64,000 nt of DNA from Pinibacter aurantiacus (GTDB lineage Bacteria > Bacteroidota > Bacteroidia > Chitinophagales > Chitinophagaceae): contig NZ_JAHSPG010000001.1 of assembly GCF_019130065.1 (NCBI RefSeq), positions 744,001 through 808,000 on the forward strand, in the 5' to 3' direction. The notes under the pieces are model-generated. The model was not told the DNA's origin. It made no database searches and worked only from the letters and a program-made list of their open reading frames with translations. Position numbers and translations under genes: made by a program. How positions within the stretch are numbered: position 1 is the first letter of the stretch; each line of letters opens with the position of its first letter. Positions 35,330 to 44,660 of the stretch are shown piece by piece.

Positions 35330-38005
35330 ATGGAACTCAGTAAAAATTTTATTCCTGCAAGTGTAGAAGGCAAATGGAACAAGCATTGGCAACAGAAAGG
35401 CTATTTCAACAGCAAACCCGACAACCGTCCGGCGTTTACCGTGGTCATTCCACCACCAAACGTTACAGGAGTGTTGCACATGGGCCATACTTTGAATGAA
35501 ACCGTGCAGGATATTTTGGTCAGAAAAGCCCGCATGAGCGGCTTCAACGCTTGCTGGGTTCCGGGTAGCGACCACGCTTCCATTGCTACCGAAGCCAAAG
35601 TGGTACAAATGCTGGAAAAAGAAAAAGGCATTAAAAAGGCTGCTCTTAGCCGTGAGGAGTTTTTGAAATATGCCTTTGAATGGAAAGAAAAATACGGCGG
35701 CATCATCTACAACCAGATCGAAAGACTGGGTTGCAGTGTGGATTGGAGCCGCGTGACATTCACAATGGACGATCATTATTACAAAGCGGTTATCAATGTA
35801 TTCGTTGACTTGTACAACAAAGGGTTGATCTACCGTGGTGCACGCATGATCAACTGGGACCCTGCCGCCAAGACTGCGTTGAGTGATGAAGAAGTTGAGT
35901 ACAAAGATCTGCAGGGTAAACTATATCATGTAAAATATGACCTGGTTAGTGCCGATGGTAAAAACATTGGTGGCATTACCATTGCAACGCAACGTCCGGA
36001 AACCATTATGGGTGATACTGCCATTTGCGTAAACCCTAATGATGAACGTTATACAAACCTTAAAGGAGCATTCGCGGTTGTTCCTTTGATCAATCGTCGC
36101 ATCCCTATCATTTTCGATGAATACGTTGATCCTTCATTCGGTACCGGTGCGCTGAAAGTAACGCCGGCACACGATATCAATGACTACAACCTTGGATTGA
36201 AACACAATCTTGAGGTAGTTGATACCCTGAATGAAGATGGCACGTTGAGTGCAGCGGCGCAGATCTATGTTGGCGAAGACCGTTTTAAAGCAAGAAAAAA
36301 GATCATTGCGGAATTAACTGAAAAGGGATTTTTAGTTAAGGAAGAAGAGTATCAAACCCGCCTTGGTTATAGTCAGCGTACAGGTGTTGTGGTAGAACCA
36401 CGCATTTCTACACAATGGTTCCTGAAAATGAAGGAGCTTGCTGAGCCTGCATTGAAAGCGGTTGTTGATGGTGATATTAAAATACATCCGGGAGATAAAT
36501 TCCTTGCTACGTATAAATATTGGCTGGAAAACGTGAAGGATTGGTGCATTAGCCGCCAGCTCTGGTGGGGACAGCAAATTCCTGCATGGTACTCGCCGGA
36601 CGGAACCTGTGTAGTAGCTGCAACTCGTGAAGAAGCGTTTATGCTATTTGAAAGCCAGTGGGCAGCGGGTGGTGAGCAATTTAATGATCAACTGCCATCT
36701 TCTCCTTTTACCATCAACGATATCAAACAGGATGAAGATGTATTGGATACATGGTTCTCTTCATGGTTATGGCCAAGCGAGGTGTTTAACGGAGTTTCCA
36801 ATCCGGGCAACGCTGATGTAAAATATTACTACCCTACTTCTGTGCTGGTTACCGGACAAGACATCATCTTCTTTTGGGTGGCAAGAATGGTAATGGCAGG
36901 TTTGGAATATGAAAAGCAAATTCCATTTAAAGATGTTTACTTCACCGGTATGGTGCGTGATAAACAAGGAAGGAAAATGAGTAAGAGCCTCGGCAACTCT
37001 CCTGACTTGCTTGAGTTGATCGACAAATACGGTGCGGACGCCGTTCGTTTTGGCATCATGATCTCTTCTCCTGCGGGAAATGATTTGTTGTTTGATGAAT
37101 CATCTTTAGAACAGGGAAGCTTCTTCAATAACAAAATATGGAACGCGCTGAAGCTGGTAAAAATGTGGGAGCCAAGAATTGACAACAACAATTCGGGCGA
37201 CAATTCCACTTTTGCCATCAACTGGTTCGAAAGCCGTTTGAATGAAGTGAAAACGGAAGTGGATGCTTTGATGAAACAGTTCCGTTTGAGCGAGGCATTG
37301 AAAACGATCTACTCGCTTATCTGGGATGATTTCTGTAGCTGGTATCTTGAGTGGGCGAAGCCAGGCTTTGAGCAACCAATCAATGCGAATGTTTATCAAA
37401 AAACAATTGCATTCTTCACTGAGTTGTTGCAACTGTTGCACCCATACATGCCGTTTGTAACGGAAGAAATTTATCATTTGCTGGAAGAAAGAAATGAAGA
37501 CTTGTGTGTGAAACAATTTGCCCCAATCGGCAATATCGATAAAGCAATTTTGGCAAAAGGTAATTTGCTGAAAGATTCTATCACGGCGGTTCGTGATGCA
37601 AGAAATAAAGCACAATTGAAACCAAAAGAAACAATTGAGCTGAGTATCCAAAGCAATGAACAAGCGGCATACAGCGATATTACAGAGCTGTTGGGCAAAC
37701 AGGTAAATGCAAAGAGTTTCGCGTTTGCAACTGACGCGGTTGCTCAGTCGATCAACTTTGTTGTTGGAAAAGACAAATTCTATCTTGTTACTGAAATGCC
37801 TTTAAATACAGGTCACCAGAAAGAAGAGCTTGAAAAAGAACTGGAATATCAAAAAGGCTTTTTGGCATCTGTAGAGAAAAAATTAAGCAACGAACGTTTT
37901 GTTCAAAATGCAAAACCGGAAGTTGTAGAGTTTGAAAGAAAGAAAAAATCCGATGCGGAAGAAAAGATAAAAGTGATCGAGGAGAGTTTAGCAGCGTTGG
38001 CTTAA
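35330..38005 (+). CDS. valS: Valine-tRNA ligase
   Basis: 891 aa, full length. Class I signatures: PPNVTGVLHMGHTLN (HIGH) near the start and GRKMSKSLGNSPD (KMSKS, about 545). The CP1 editing domain between them has IATQRPETIMGDTAI. The anticodon-binding helices are followed by a C-terminal coiled coil (about 825-890, ELEKELEYQKGFLASVEKKL) that contacts the tRNA elbow. It charges tRNA-Val. Monocistronic, with a promoter candidate 45 bp upstream and a near-perfect palindrome after the stop. Confidence 0.98.
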   Translation: MELSKNFIPASVEGKWNKHWQQKGYFNSKPDNRPAFTVVIPPPNVTGVLHMGHTLNETVQDILVRKARMSGFNACWVPGSDHASIATEAKVVQMLEKEKGIKKAALSREEFLKYAFEWKEKYGGIIYNQIERLGCSVDWSRVTFTMDDHYYKAVINVFVDLYNKGLIYRGARMINWDPAAKTALSDEEVEYKDLQGKLYHVKYDLVSADGKNIGGITIATQRPETIMGDTAICVNPNDERYTNLKGAFAVVPLINRRIPIIFDEYVDPSFGTGALKVTPAHDINDYNLGLKHNLEVVDTLNEDGTLSAAAQIYVGEDRFKARKKIIAELTEKGFLVKEEEYQTRLGYSQRTGVVVEPRISTQWFLKMKELAEPALKAVVDGDIKIHPGDKFLATYKYWLENVKDWCISRQLWWGQQIPAWYSPDGTCVVAATREEAFMLFESQWAAGGEQFNDQLPSSPFTINDIKQDEDVLDTWFSSWLWPSEVFNGVSNPGNADVKYYYPTSVLVTGQDIIFFWVARMVMAGLEYEKQIPFKDVYFTGMVRDKQGRKMSKSLGNSPDLLELIDKYGADAVRFGIMISSPAGNDLLFDESSLEQGSFFNNKIWNALKLVKMWEPRIDNNNSGDNSTFAINWFESRLNEVKTEVDALMKQFRLSEALKTIYSLIWDDFCSWYLEWAKPGFEQPINANVYQKTIAFFTELLQLLHPYMPFVTEEIYHLLEERNEDLCVKQFAPIGNIDKAILAKGNLLKDSITAVRDARNKAQLKPKETIELSIQSNEQAAYSDITELLGKQVNAKSFAFATDAVAQSINFVVGKDKFYLVTEMPLNTGHQKEELEKELEYQKGFLASVEKKLSNERFVQNAKPEVVEFERKKKSDAEEKIKVIEESLAALA

Positions 38006-38026
38006 AAAGAACACCGTTTAGTTCGC

Positions 38027-38095
38027 AAGCGTTGAATGATAAAATGATAAAAGGCAGTCTGAGACTGCCTTTTATCATTTTATCATTCAACGCTT
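38027..38095. terminator. 69-bp palindrome with 33-bp perfect arms, bidirectional terminator
   Basis: The left arm (38027-38059) begins AAGCGTTGAATGATAAAATG and ends AAAAGGCAGTC. The right arm (38063-38095) is its exact reverse complement, leaving a 3-nt loop TGA. The arms contain two ATGATAAA octamers. It lies between the convergent valS and aminotransferase genes. The inner AAAAGGCAGTC / GACTGCCTTTT part is a normal terminator stem; the outer octamers extend it. Confidence 0.92.
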
Positions 38096-38179
38096 CTTCT
38101 ACGCTTTAAAATGGTCGAATTTCCGTAAACCACCTTATACAACGGCTCACCACTAGAAAAAACAACTCTTTTTTAGGGG

Positions 38180-39319
38180 TTACTTAAAAAATTCCAAAAT
38201 GTAATTTGAAATCATATTAACCTCTTCTACAGTCAATTCAAAATACAATGGCAGCCTTAATAGTCTATCTGTATAATAATTACTCCATGGAAGTTTTTTT
38301 CCCTCGTATTTTGGTTGATAATAAGGCGATTCATGCAAAGAAAGATAATGAAAAACGGATAAGATGTTTTTAGACCTTAAATAGTCAATCAATTGAGTCC
38401 TCTCTTCTATTGAATTACATATAACATAAAACATGTGAGCGTTATTGGTCGCCCATTCTGGAATAAATGGCAATTTTATCTTATTCTCTTTTTCTAATAT
38501 AGATAATCTGTCATAATAAACATTCCAAAGCTCTTTTCTTTTATTCTGTATCTTCTCCAAATTTTCTAATTGCGCAAATAGAAACGCAGCGACAACTTCT
38601 GATGGCAAAAAAGAAGAACCAATATCCACCCAACCATATTTATTAACCTCACCTCTAAAAAAAGAACTACGATTGGTTCCTTTTTCTCTCATAATTTCGG
38701 CGCGACTAATGAATTGCTCATCATTTATGGCTAATAAACCGCCTTCTCCGCATTGAATATTTTTTGTTTCATGAAAAGAGAATGTAGCCAGATGACCTAT
38801 TGAACCTAAAGCTTTTTTTTCCCCGGCTGAGTTTATACAATAGCTATCAATTGCCTGCGCAGCATCTTCTATTAAATACAACTTATGTTTTTGGGTCAAG
38901 GCCAACAGCTTATCCATATCGCAAGCCACACCTGCATAATGTACTGCCACTATTGCTTTTGTTTTCTCATTAACTAATGGCTCTATGGTATCAACATCCA
39001 TATTGGGATTCTGCGAACCGGAATCTGCAAAAACTATCTTGGCGCCCCTTAATACAAAGGCGTTGGCAGTACTCACGAATGTATAGGAAGGCATTATCAC
39101 CTCGTCACCTTCCTTAATATTTAAAAGCAAAGCACAAAGTTCCAGGGCGTCAGTGCATGAAGTAGTTAATAAGCATTTTTTTGATTGCAATAAATCTTCA
39201 AAAATCTGATGACATCTTTTTGTAAAAATTCCATCTCCTGAAATTTTGCCACTTGCCACGGCTTCTCCAATATACAGCAGCTCCTTTCCAGTAAGGACCG
39301 GTTTATTAAATGGGATCAT
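38180..39319 (-). CDS. dTDP-4-amino-4,6-dideoxygalactose transaminase-like (WecE/RffA)
   Basis: 379 aa, PLP fold I, DegT/DnrJ/EryC1 family. It shows the WecE hallmarks: MIPFNKPVLTGKELLYIGEA, TSCTDALELCALLL, DEVIMPSYTFVSTANAFVLR, VHYAGVACDMD, EDAAQAID, and the PLP lysine in FSFHETKNIQCGEGG. WecE makes dTDP-4-amino-4,6-dideoxy-D-galactose (Fuc4N) from the dTDP-4-keto sugar. The upstream acetyltransferase gene, 4 bp away, would give the N-acetylated sugar. No rmlA or rmlB is in the window. It is last in the four-gene glycan unit. Confidence 0.93.
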   Translation of the reverse strand: MIPFNKPVLTGKELLYIGEAVASGKISGDGIFTKRCHQIFEDLLQSKKCLLTTSCTDALELCALLLNIKEGDEVIMPSYTFVSTANAFVLRGAKIVFADSGSQNPNMDVDTIEPLVNEKTKAIVAVHYAGVACDMDKLLALTQKHKLYLIEDAAQAIDSYCINSAGEKKALGSIGHLATFSFHETKNIQCGEGGLLAINDEQFISRAEIMREKGTNRSSFFRGEVNKYGWVDIGSSFLPSEVVAAFLFAQLENLEKIQNKRKELWNVYYDRLSILEKENKIKLPFIPEWATNNAHMFYVICNSIEERTQLIDYLRSKNILSVFHYLSLHESPYYQPKYEGKKLPWSNYYTDRLLRLPLYFELTVEEVNMISNYILEFFK

Positions 39320-39323
39320 ACTC

Positions 39324-40028
39324 TTATTTTAACCAATAATGATAGATAGGGGTAATAGTTTTTATCTTGAATCCTATTGAGGAATAGAACGCACATGCTA
39401 TTTTATTTTCTAATTGCGTGGCAACTTCTATATCAACGGCACCGGATTGCAAAAAATGGTATTCCGATGCTTTCATTATTTCGCGGCCTATGCCTTTGCC
39501 TTGATACAGAGGATTTGTTGCTATCAAACCAATTCTGCCTACATTTCCGTCTGCTTTCCCTGTAACAAAAGAGGTGATTATTTGAGGTTCTGACTCTGAA
39601 TATTTGCAAATTAAAAAATCTGCAAAACTCTTATTAATGGAGTTCTCTATCCATAGTTTGTACATTGTTTTAAAATAGGGACTAAGCCGAGGGTCAATAC
39701 CAAATCTTGAAAATTTCCCCGCCTCAAACCCCAGATGAATCAATTGCTCATTTGCCGGGCCATCATAAACAAATACTTTAGAAGGCTTATCAGCACTTGA
39801 ATCTATCGGTTTTACATATACAACCTTCTCGTCAAAACATTGGCTATGACGCTTGAGATAATCTTCGATAGGCACGTTTTTGTCTTCAACAAAAACATAT
39901 ATCAAATCAAAATTATTTTCTCTGGCATTTTCAATCTCGCATACAAACTCTTTTACAGTCTGATTGACAATACTTATTTTGCCGATCTTCTTTTTATAAA
40001 AATTGCTATCCCACTCTACTGTTTTCAT
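39324..40028 (-). CDS. GNAT N-acetyltransferase, WecD/RffC-like
   Basis: 234 aa. The N-terminal part begins VEWDSNFYKKKIGKI, like the WDS(D)FF opening of WecD. The GNAT core (about 145-225) has IGLIATNPLYQGKGIGREIM (acetyl-CoA pyrophosphate loop) and VATQLENKIACAFYSSIGFK. WecD acetylates dTDP-Fuc4N. Together with the WecE-like enzyme 4 bp downstream this predicts a Fuc4NAc donor. Its start overlaps the end of the GT2 gene upstream by 4 bp (ATGA). Confidence 0.85.
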   Translation of the reverse strand: MKTVEWDSNFYKKKIGKISIVNQTVKEFVCEIENARENNFDLIYVFVEDKNVPIEDYLKRHSQCFDEKVVYVKPIDSSADKPSKVFVYDGPANEQLIHLGFEAGKFSRFGIDPRLSPYFKTMYKLWIENSINKSFADFLICKYSESEPQIITSFVTGKADGNVGRIGLIATNPLYQGKGIGREIMKASEYHFLQSGAVDIEVATQLENKIACAFYSSIGFKIKTITPIYHYWLK

Positions 40029-40921
40029 TTTGAGATTTTACTTATGCCTCTCCTGATGAAATAATTCTTATTACTGAAAATTGCTGCTTTCATAAACAAC
40101 TTAAAATCTGAGAATATTTTTTTATGCTTTATACGCTCCAGCAATATCCCTGTGTATAACGCTGAAATATGTTCCTTCGCTTCTTTGTCATATTTTTTTT
40201 GGGTATACAGGTTCAGCTGCGAATACAATTGAATAATAGTGGTAAAGTTTTTAACGACATCAATTTTAAAAATGTTTGAAGTACCTGCAGTATGTTTTCT
40301 CCAGGCACTCATTGTTTCATCTATAAAGATTGTATGTCCTTTCTCGTTCAGCATTACGGGTAGTATAGAATCAAAACGAAACGGGTAGTCATATACCCAA
40401 TCAGGTATCACGTCGGGAAAAGCGTCTTTCTTAAAAAACATACTGGAGGTTCTGATAAACCAGCCGTGCATAAAGTCTTTACTGACATAAATTCTATTGT
40501 CAAAATTGGTTTCAGTGTCTAATTGGGAATTGGCATAAACTTCTTTTACATTATGAAAACAGAGCACGGCGTTATTATCTGCCTCCATTACATCAAATTG
40601 TTTCTGTAACTTATCCCTATCTGTAAAATAATCATCACCATCAATTAATGCGATGTACTTTCCTTTGCATTGGCGAAATGCATTTATCCAATTTGCCGTT
40701 GAGTCACCAATATTTTTTTTATTGAAAACTAATTTGATGCGGCCCGGATATTTTGTTGCGTATGTGTTACATATCTCCTGCGTTCTATCTGTTGAGCAGT
40801 CATCTGTAATGATAATTTCAAATTCAACATTTGTTCGCTGGGTTAAAATGCTTTGCAAACATTCGTCAATATATTTTTCATAATTGTAGGTAAATAAGCA
40901 CACGGATATCTTGTCTTCCAT
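40025..40921 (-). CDS. Glycosyltransferase family 2
   Basis: 298 aa from the ATG at 40921 (MEDKISVCLFTYNYEKYIDE), where the GT-A domain begins. An upstream ATG at 40960 overlaps the previous stop as ATGA and cannot be excluded. GT2 motifs are ITDDCSTDRTQEI and ALIDGDDYFTD (the DxD-like metal site, about 95). The acceptor and donor are unknown, but the gene overlaps the WecD-like acetyltransferase gene by 4 bp, so it may transfer the Fuc4NAc-type sugar. Confidence 0.9.
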   Translation of the reverse strand: MEDKISVCLFTYNYEKYIDECLQSILTQRTNVEFEIIITDDCSTDRTQEICNTYATKYPGRIKLVFNKKNIGDSTANWINAFRQCKGKYIALIDGDDYFTDRDKLQKQFDVMEADNNAVLCFHNVKEVYANSQLDTETNFDNRIYVSKDFMHGWFIRTSSMFFKKDAFPDVIPDWVYDYPFRFDSILPVMLNEKGHTIFIDETMSAWRKHTAGTSNIFKIDVVKNFTTIIQLYSQLNLYTQKKYDKEAKEHISALYTGILLERIKHKKIFSDFKLFMKAAIFSNKNYFIRRGISKISK

Positions 40922-40956
40922 TTTGTTATAATTTGAATGAGTTTGGAAGTCTCCTC

Positions 40957-41766
40957 TCATTTCCTAACGATTGATTTGATTATTCTTTTTGCTTTCCCAA
41001 TAACACTGGTGTGTGTTTGGGTTTTTATTATCTTCTGCAGTTCTTTCTGTGTCAGAATTTTTTCATCTACATCCGACAACAAAGCAAGTAAAACGCTTTT
41101 CATTAAGGGCGGGTACATATTGTTTTTGATACCGATAAAAAACTCCTGAGCGCCATGTTCTCTCCAAAACACCAAACCAGGGGGCAGTATCATAACATCA
41201 TATTGCAAAGCGATCTTCAATCCCATTTCTATGTCCCCTATCATTCGTGCGCCTGAAAAGCTACCTAATTCCCGAAATACATCTGTTCTGTAAATAACTC
41301 CGGTAGGAGCACAATCTAAAAAGCCTCGTTTAAAAAAATGAGTTCGTATTGACTCTGTTGGTTTCAATATATGAGGAAAAGGCTGAAGCGTACTGTTATG
41401 AGCGCTTATGACAGCGTATCCAACATTCGGATACGTTTCCATAAAATCGACATAAACCTGTATGCTGTGTTTGTATAACAAATCATCCGAATCTACATAT
41501 TTCAGATATTTGCCTTTCGCGTATGACGCGGCGCGGTTCCTGTTGGGATAGTCACCTAAGTTTTCATCGTTGACGTACACGGATATACGCTCGTCTTTCA
41601 TGGCATAACTTTTAGCAATGCTCACGGTTGCGTCTTTTGATCCATCGTCTACAATGATCAACTCGAAGTTTTTGTAAGTAGAGTTGAGTACACTTTCAAT
41701 AGCCTCACCTATATATTTTTCTCGGTTGTAACAGGTCATTAACACACTGACTAGGGGTTGTAACAT
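40957..41766 (-). CDS. Glycosyltransferase family 2
   Basis: 269 aa. GT-A fold with PLVSVLMTCYNREKYIGEAI, LIIVDDGSKDATVSIA and KYVDSDDLLYKHSI (DxDD metal site). It is first in the four-gene minus-strand unit GT2-GT2-acetyltransferase-aminotransferase. A transport or polymerase gene (wzx/wzy) is absent, so this is a partial glycan locus or a modification cassette. The base composition looks more AT-rich than in the flanking valS and thiolase genes, which may point to transfer. Confidence 0.9.
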   Translation of the reverse strand: MLQPLVSVLMTCYNREKYIGEAIESVLNSTYKNFELIIVDDGSKDATVSIAKSYAMKDERISVYVNDENLGDYPNRNRAASYAKGKYLKYVDSDDLLYKHSIQVYVDFMETYPNVGYAVISAHNSTLQPFPHILKPTESIRTHFFKRGFLDCAPTGVIYRTDVFRELGSFSGARMIGDIEMGLKIALQYDVMILPPGLVFWREHGAQEFFIGIKNNMYPPLMKSVLLALLSDVDEKILTQKELQKIIKTQTHTSVIGKAKRIIKSIVRK

Positions 41767-41855
41767 AAAACATTTATCTTATTAGAAAAAAGTATCCGTA
41801 TTGCAATTCATCCGAACGATGCGTGGATGAAAACTTGTTAATAAAATCATGAGGA

Positions 41856-42056
41856 TTAGAAAGACAGCAGGTTGGGTTCTACAACTAAAACATCTGCCCT
41901 GGACTTCTCACACCAGTCAATTCCATAATCATTTATTACTGCAGTTTTCCGGTTGGCCTGCAGCTTCTTTTCATCATCCAGAACTATAAGGCATGAATCT
42001 GCGGAAACACAGATTGAGAACCAATGGGATTCGTTTTTACCCTTGACAAAACTCAT
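41856..42056 (-). CDS. Small ORF, uncertain; possible gene remnant
   Basis: 66 aa beginning MSFVKGKNESHWFSICVSA. Alternating hydrophobic strands and acidic/basic residues look protein-like, and no repeat contributes to it. No family is recognised. It lies upstream of the glycan operon on the same strand, with four 23-bp direct repeats just before its start. It could be a real small protein or a fragment left by rearrangement. Confidence 0.3.
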   Translation of the reverse strand: MSFVKGKNESHWFSICVSADSCLIVLDDEKKLQANRKTAVINDYGIDWCEKSRADVLVVEPNLLSF

Positions 42057-42060
42057 AGAT

Positions 42061-42150
42061 AACCAATGTTTACTAATAAAGATAACTCATATTTATTGAT
42101 AAAGATACCCAATATTTATTGAAAGACACCCAATATTTACTGATGAAATC
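42061..42150. repeat. Four tandem direct repeats of about 21-23 bp
   Basis: Imperfect AT-rich copies begin at 42061 (AACCAATGTTTACTAATAAA), 42084 (AACTCATATTTATTGATAAA), 42107 (ACCCAATATTTATTGAAAGA) and 42128 (ACCCAATATTTACTGATGAA). They are iteron-like and directly upstream of the small ORF. This type is unlike the inverted arrays elsewhere in the window. Confidence 0.75.
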
Positions 42151-42375
42151 GCTATTAGACACATTACAAAAAGCTAAATAACGTAACTAATAGAGACTGC
42201 AATGTTATCGACAAAACCGACCAGATCATATTAGCAAAAGACAATATATTTTAGAAAAAAGGCGAGGTTTATTACTGCCATTGTTTAACGGATAAGAGAT
42301 TTAGATACAAAGGCATCGCGTATTTATAACCGAAAGGAAAAAGCGACTCATCACTACAATTCAATCTTACCTAAA
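42151..42375. other. Intergenic, nothing recognised
   Basis: About 225 bp of AT-rich DNA between the direct repeats and the thiolase terminator, with no open frame, hairpin or repeat arm seen. Confidence 0.4.
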
Positions 42376-42414
42376 ATAAAAAAGGTGCAACACTCGATAA
42401 CGAATGTTGCACCT
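42376..42414 (-). terminator. Rho-independent terminator after the thiolase gene
   Basis: The stem AGGTGCAACACTCG (42383-42396) / CGAATGTTGCACCT (42401-42414) has one mismatch near the loop. On the minus strand it is followed by TTTTTTATTTT. Confidence 0.9.
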
Positions 42415-42416
42415 CG

Positions 42417-42455
42417 CATTTTCAAATTTTCAAATTAGCACATTTTCAAATTACA
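42417..42455. repeat. Single ATTTGAAA-type arm at the thiolase stop
   Basis: ATTTTCAAATTTTCAAATTA (from 42419) and CATTTTCAAATTAC reach into the TAA stop of the thiolase gene (42451-42453). No mirror arm is present downstream. Confidence 0.65.
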
Positions 42456-43635
42456 CTGCTTCTATCACCATTGCACTCGCTCCTCCTCCACCGTTACAAA
42501 TACCTGCAGCGCCATAGCGGGCTTTGTTTTGTTTTAACACGTTGATGAGGGTAACAATGATTCTTGCGCCACTTGCACCCAGTGGATGCCCCAGTGCCAC
42601 CGCACCTCCGTGCACGTTTACCTTTGCGGGATCAAGTTTCATGCGGCGGGTATTCTCAATGCCTACCACAGCGAATGCTTCGTTCAGTTCAAAGTATTCT
42701 ATATCGCTCATTTTCAAACCTGCTTTCTCCACTGCTTTTGGAACAGCTAAAGATGGTGTGGTGGTAAACCACTCAGGAGCTTGTTCTGCGTCTGCATAAC
42801 CGATGATCTTTGCAATTGGTTTCAATCCTAATGCTTCTGCTTTTGATTTGCTCATAAGCACAAGAGCAGCGGCACCATCGTTCATTGTTGATGCATTGGC
42901 AGCAGTCACTGTCCCGTCTTTTACAAACGCCGGTTTCAGTTCAGGAATTTTATCAAACTTAACGTTGAAGGGCTCTTCGTCTTTGTTAAACAAAACAGGC
43001 TCTCCTTTGCGTTGTGGAATCTCAACCGGCACAATCTCATCTGCAAATTTGCCTTCGTTCCACGCGGCCTGTGATCGTTTGTAACTCTCCACTGCAAAAG
43101 CATCCTGTTCGCCACGGCTGATGTTACAATCTTTCGCACAAAGCTCTGCGGCGTTGCCCATTGCTTTGCCATCGTACACATCGGTTAAGCCATCTTTGGC
43201 AAGACCATCGATGAGTGCGGCGTTACCATATTTGTTTCCCCAACGCATGGAGTCAGCATAGAAAGGCACGTTGCTCATGCTTTCCATACCGCCGGCAACC
43301 ACGATGTCTGCGTCGCCCAATAAGATGCTTTGCGCAGCACTGGCAAGAGATTTCATGCCGCTGGCGCAAACTTTATTTACTGTTGTACAATTTACTGTGT
43401 CTGGTAGGCCGGCAAATTTCGCTGCTTGTCTCGCAGGAGCCTGGCCAAGATTTGCCTGGATCACGCAACCCATCAAAACATCGTCAACCAATGAAGGATC
43501 GACACCTGCTTTTTGCAATGCGCCTTTAATGGCAATAGCACCCAATTTTGTTGCTGAAAATTCTTTTAACGTGCCGCCGAAACTTCCCATTGGCGTGCGT
43601 ACCGCTGAAATGATATAAACTTCTTCTTGTTTCAT
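42451..43635 (-). CDS. Acetyl-CoA C-acetyltransferase (thiolase)
   Basis: 394 aa from the ATG at 43635 ([20 protein letters not shown]). The active-site cysteine is in [10 protein letters not shown] (about 90), the histidine in [19 protein letters not shown] and the second cysteine in [13 protein letters not shown], the complete thiolase set. It condenses two acetyl-CoA to acetoacetyl-CoA or runs in reverse. No beta-oxidation partner is adjacent. Its terminator lies at 42376. Confidence 0.96.
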   Translation of the reverse strand: MKQEEVYIISAVRTPMGSFGGTLKEFSATKLGAIAIKGALQKAGVDPSLVDDVLMGCVIQANLGQAPARQAAKFAGLPDTVNCTTVNKVCASGMKSLASAAQSILLGDADIVVAGGMESMSNVPFYADSMRWGNKYGNAALIDGLAKDGLTDVYDGKAMGNAAELCAKDCNISRGEQDAFAVESYKRSQAAWNEGKFADEIVPVEIPQRKGEPVLFNKDEEPFNVKFDKIPELKPAFVKDGTVTAANASTMNDGAAALVLMSKSKAEALGLKPIAKIIGYADAEQAPEWFTTTPSLAVPKAVEKAGLKMSDIEYFELNEAFAVVGIENTRRMKLDPAKVNVHGGAVALGHPLGASGARIIVTLINVLKQNKARYGAAGICNGGGGASAMVIEAV

Positions 43636-43759
43636 AAATGGCAATGTATTGGAACTGCGACATTTAAGCTGCAATTCTCATGAATGTTTAATTTAGACTA
43701 GTGTCAAATTTAGTGATTTTCGCCGTTGGAAAATGTGAACAAATCGCGAAGATGGCGTT

Positions 43760-44650
43760 TTAAGGAATCAACGTTGTAGTGGGCTCCGATTCTGGTTCGC
43801 CGGTAAAATAAGTATCGAAAGTATCCTCCTTTGTTTCCCATGAGTATTGATCTTTTACAACATAGGTGCCACTCAGGCGATCATGCCAGCCCCGGTCGTT
43901 AAAAAGGAAAGAAACGCCTTCAAATGGGATGAACCGGCAAAAAGAACGACCTATGATTTGAAAAATGCCAGCTTTCTGACCTCGCCTGTTAATAACGATC
44001 GTATTCGTAATTATTTTAGCAAAGGTTACTTTGAAGAAAAGCTCCATTAGCAAATAGTAAATGCCAAGAAACAGCACCATAAGGTTAATGATAAGCAAAA
44101 CGGTTTGATACCCGTCTATTATAATCATTTTCGCAATGGTTCCCAGAAAAGTATACGCAACGTAAGAGACGAATAAAACGTCGATCAGCAAATGCAAAAG
44201 CCTCGTCGATTTATTAACCGGTTGAAAAGTGCCAGACCCTACGTTGCCGTCCTTAACTAAAGCCAGGCTTGGCTGTCGCGATGTTTGAAGTAATGCCATA
44301 GCAGTAAACAAAATAATTATTTCAATTAACTGCGTGGCCATTAGAAAAAACAACTCATCTATTTTCACATCCATCCCTTCCATGATTGGCCTCAAATAGC
44401 AGTTCGTGCATATTGCAACCGCCTTAAAGCATTGATAAAAGACAAATAATCGAAGCAATTGGGATTTTTTAAAGCCGGACACAAAAAATTGTACGAGGCT
44501 AATAATCCCAAAAGCCTGGAACAAGAAAGAGAGGTAATTAACCCTGATTACTGAAATAATGTCAAGTCCTATTAAGCCATAAAAAGAAATCGAAATTAAA
44601 AATATGAGGTGGACACTAACAAGCAATGCCGCTATTTTTGATTTTAGCAT
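43760..44650 (-). CDS. RDD-family membrane protein, tandem copy 2
   Basis: 296 aa from the ATG at 44650 (MLKSKIAALLVSVHLI). An N-terminal region of about four helices (10-140) precedes an RDD-type domain (about 150-270) with TRLLHLLIDVLFVSY and a late GWHDRLSGTYVVKDQY. The C-terminus ends with DTFDTYFTGEPESE and a few residues. That tail is identical in the neighbouring paralog 10 bp upstream. RDD proteins are poorly understood membrane proteins. It is last in the DUF2339-DUF3999-RDD-RDD unit. Confidence 0.82.
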   Translation of the reverse strand: MLKSKIAALLVSVHLIFLISISFYGLIGLDIISVIRVNYLSFLFQAFGIISLVQFFVSGFKKSQLLRLFVFYQCFKAVAICTNCYLRPIMEGMDVKIDELFFLMATQLIEIIILFTAMALLQTSRQPSLALVKDGNVGSGTFQPVNKSTRLLHLLIDVLFVSYVAYTFLGTIAKMIIIDGYQTVLLIINLMVLFLGIYYLLMELFFKVTFAKIITNTIVINRRGQKAGIFQIIGRSFCRFIPFEGVSFLFNDRGWHDRLSGTYVVKDQYSWETKEDTFDTYFTGEPESEPTTTLIP

Positions 44651-44660
44651 AAAAGACTGT

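Noticed and set aside
42061-42150. Replication origin or plasmid iterons
   Set aside because: The direct repeats look iteron-like but there is no rep or dnaA gene and no DnaA-box cluster; the surroundings are chromosomal.
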